This document shows positions 56,736-58,303 of a stretch of 58,303 bases of DNA, one piece after another (the first letter of the stretch is position 1; the number at the start of each line of letters is the position of its first letter). The notes under the pieces were generated by a model. It was not told where the DNA came from. It worked only from the letters and a program-made list of their open reading frames with translations, and searched no databases. Location of the stretch: positions 1 to 58,303 of the forward strand of contig CALMVO010000024.1 in NCBI GenBank assembly GCA_937873205.1, in the 5' to 3' direction. Made by a program: the position numbers and the translations under genes. This DNA comes from an uncultured Acetobacteraceae bacterium (GTDB taxonomy: Bacteria > Pseudomonadota > Alphaproteobacteria > Acetobacterales > Acetobacteraceae).

Positions 56736-57244
56736 ACGCCGATCCGCTGATCGACCGGCTGAACCAGGCCGATCGCGACGGCTTCGTCGTCCGCATCGGC
56801 GCCCTGTACGAGCACTCGCCCTGGGTCGCGGCCGAGGCCTGGACGCATCGCCCGTTCCATGACCGCGCCTCGGTGCATGCGGCCCTGCAGCGCGCCGTCC
56901 TGAATGCCTCCGAGGCGGCGCAGCTGGCCCTGATCCGCGCGCACCCCGACCTCGCCGGCCGGCTGGCCCGCGCCGGCCGGCTGCAGCCACACTCGACCGG
57001 CGAACAGCAGGGCCTCGGCCTGGACCGGCTGGCGGACGACGAGTACGACCGCTTCGACCGGCTGAACACCTCCTATCGAACCCGCTTCGGTTTCCCCTTC
57101 ATCATCGCCGTGCGTGCCCATACCCGCGCCAGCGTGCTGGACGCGTTCGAGCGGCGCCTCGGCCACGACGATGGGCAGGAGCGGCAAACGGCGCTGGCCG
57201 AGATCGGCCGGATCGCCTGGTTCAGGCTCCAGGACCTCGACTGA
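56732..57244 (+). CDS. uraD: OHCU decarboxylase (2-oxo-4-hydroxy-4-carboxy-5-ureidoimidazoline decarboxylase)
   Basis: A 170-residue enzyme that decarboxylates OHCU to S-allantoin in uric-acid breakdown. Blocks seen are LYEHSPWVAAEAWTHRPF, LALIRAHPDLAGRLA, SGEQ-like STGEQQGLGLDRLADDEYDR, NTSYRTRFGFPFIIAVR and HTRASVLDAFERRL. The catalytic His lies in RAHPDLAG. ATG 56732 overlaps the stop of the membrane protein. No other ureide gene (uraH, allantoinase, xdh) is adjacent in this window. Confidence 0.9.
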   Translation: MNADPLIDRLNQADRDGFVVRIGALYEHSPWVAAEAWTHRPFHDRASVHAALQRAVLNASEAAQLALIRAHPDLAGRLARAGRLQPHSTGEQQGLGLDRLADDEYDRFDRLNTSYRTRFGFPFIIAVRAHTRASVLDAFERRLGHDDGQERQTALAEIGRIAWFRLQDLD

Positions 57245-57252
57245 GCCTCCGA

Positions 57253-57681
57253 TCAGACCTTCAGACGGAGGCCCGCCACCGCGGCCGCGGCACCCGTCGT
57301 TCCGGATGGCGACAGGCTGTCGCGGGTGGCAGCCAGCGATGCGATGAAATCCAGCCCCTCGATGCCGACGATCGGAATGGCCAAGCCCACGGACAGGCCG
57401 TCGGACACCGCGTCATGGACCGGGCCACCCTCGAGGCGGATGCCGGAACCGAAGCCGGTCGGGCGACCCGGTTCGGACAGCCTGGGATCGGGCGCAGGTG
57501 CCATGGAGACCCTTGGTCGCTGGCCCCGGACGGTGACCCGCTCCGGCTGGCTGCCGAGGCTCGTATCGATGGGGTCCGCCAGCGCCGAGTTGGCACCCGG
57601 TCCCGCACGGGCCTGCCCGGCGACGCAGGCCAGGCACGGGATGGCCAGGAGCCAGGCTGGTGCCGCCGTCAGAGCCGGCAC
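57253..57681 (-). CDS. Hypothetical exported protein
   Basis: A 142-residue protein with a signal peptide (ALTAAPAWLLAIPCLACVAG, cleavage probably after QARA). The mature part ends VGLAIPIVGIEGLDFIASLA then AVAGLRLKV, and looks like short beta strands. No family recognised. It lies six bases upstream of the leuB stop's far side, that is, downstream of leuB and on the same strand, possibly co-transcribed with it. Confidence 0.6.
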   Translation of the reverse strand: MPALTAAPAWLLAIPCLACVAGQARAGPGANSALADPIDTSLGSQPERVTVRGQRPRVSMAPAPDPRLSEPGRPTGFGSGIRLEGGPVHDAVSDGLSVGLAIPIVGIEGLDFIASLAATRDSLSPSGTTGAAAAVAGLRLKV

Positions 57682-57687
57682 CGCTCG

Positions 57688-58303
57688 TCAGCCCTGCTTG
57701 TCGAGCTCGCGCAGCACCGCCTCGCCCATGACGTGGGTGCCGACCCGGGCCTTGCCCGGGCTCATGATGTCGGCGGTGCGGAGCCCGCTGGCCAGCACGC
57801 GGGTGCAGGCGCGCTCGATCAGCGCCGCCTCGTCCTCCAGCGCCAGCGAGTAGCGCAGCAGCATCGCCAGGCTCAGGATCTGCGCCAGCGGGTTGGCCTG
57901 GCCGGTGCCGGCGATGTCGGGCGCGCTGCCATGGATCGGCTCGTACAGCGCCGGGCGCCGTCCATCCGCGCCGAGCGTGCCGAGCGTCGCCGAGGGCAGC
58001 ATGCCGAGGCTGCCGGTCAGCATCGAGGCGAGATCGGACAGGATGTCGCCGAACAGGTTGCCGGTGACGATGACGTCGAACTGGCGCGGGCGGCGGACCA
58101 GCTGCATGGCGCAGCTGTCGGCCAGCATGTGGCTGAGCGCCACGTCCGGATAGTCGCGGGCACCGAGGTCCGTCACCACCTGGCGCCAGAGCAGCCCGGA
58201 TTCCATGACGTTGCACTTGTCGACCGAGCACAGGCGGCCGCCGCGGGCGCGCGCCAGCTCGAAGGCCACCCGCGCCACCCGCTCGATCTCGTGGGTGGTG
58301 TAG
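57688..58303 (-). CDS. leuB: 3-isopropylmalate dehydrogenase, C-terminal two-thirds
   Basis: Open at the right edge; 205 codons are visible. It converts 3-isopropylmalate to 2-oxoisocaproate in leucine synthesis. [58 protein letters not shown] and [20 protein letters not shown] are the isocitrate/isopropylmalate dehydrogenase blocks. The metal-binding aspartates are in GDILSD, and the NAD-type [11 protein letters not shown] loop is intact. The N-terminus and start are beyond the window. Confidence 0.95.
   Translation of the reverse strand, partial: YTTHEIERVARVAFELARARGGRLCSVDKCNVMESGLLWRQVVTDLGARDYPDVALSHMLADSCAMQLVRRPRQFDVIVTGNLFGDILSDLASMLTGSLGMLPSATLGTLGADGRRPALYEPIHGSAPDIAGTGQANPLAQILSLAMLLRYSLALEDEAALIERACTRVLASGLRTADIMSPGKARVGTHVMGEAVLRELDKQG

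Overview
The window reads as chromosomal DNA of a very high-GC alphaproteobacterium, most likely Rhodospirillales/Acetobacteraceae-like. The evidence is a GTTC-N7-GTTC LexA box before an imuA-imuB-dnaE2 cassette, an Rrf2-sufBCDS-sufU-sufT-sufA operon, the order DUF177-rpmF-plsX-fabH-ihfA-merR, petP/petR-type regulators beside ilvE, and a COQ9 gene. TTG and GTG starts and ATGA or TGATG overlaps are common. No phage, conjugation, CRISPR or transposase gene was seen.

Layout. 1-8 kb: edge-truncated NAD(P)HX repair enzyme, CopD-like membrane protein, GH15 glucan hydrolase, DEAD-box helicase overlapped by an RNA m5U methyltransferase, and a solitary sugar O-methyltransferase. 8-14.6 kb: a complete, translationally coupled SUF Fe-S operon. 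14.7-20 kb: DUF445 protein, a strongly diverged PEP-carboxylase-like protein and an overlapping MBL hydrolase. 20-27.5 kb: GT87 membrane protein, EF-G, L28, Atm1-type ABC exporter and a NUDIX protein. 27.6-33.5 kb: the SOS mutasome. 33.5-41.7 kb: a broken AbrB/Doc toxin module, DUF1810, MFS, DUF488, S9 oligopeptidase, acetamidase, AI-2E exporter and tRNA-Pro(GGG). 42-44.2 kb: a MarR regulator divergent from two oxidoreductases. 44.3-49.2 kb: MerR, IHF-alpha, FabH, PlsX, L32, DUF177 and BamE. 49.4-58.3 kb: petPR with a histidine kinase, ilvE, COQ9-def, rpsU, a polytopic membrane protein with uraD, and leuB running off the right edge.

The most unusual signal is in the repeats. Three near-identical 108-bp two-hairpin elements, bounded by CTAG, each end exactly on the TAG stop codon of the neighbouring gene. 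This is what a transposase-less IS630/Tc1-mariner-type MITE inserting at the TA of CTAG would produce. A second family of short GC-rich hairpin repeats (REP-like) occupies five intergenic gaps. Other points are a PEP-carboxylase-like protein that has lost catalytic residues, a frameshifted Doc toxin, and a 75-bp patch of foreign-looking codons inside dnaE2.
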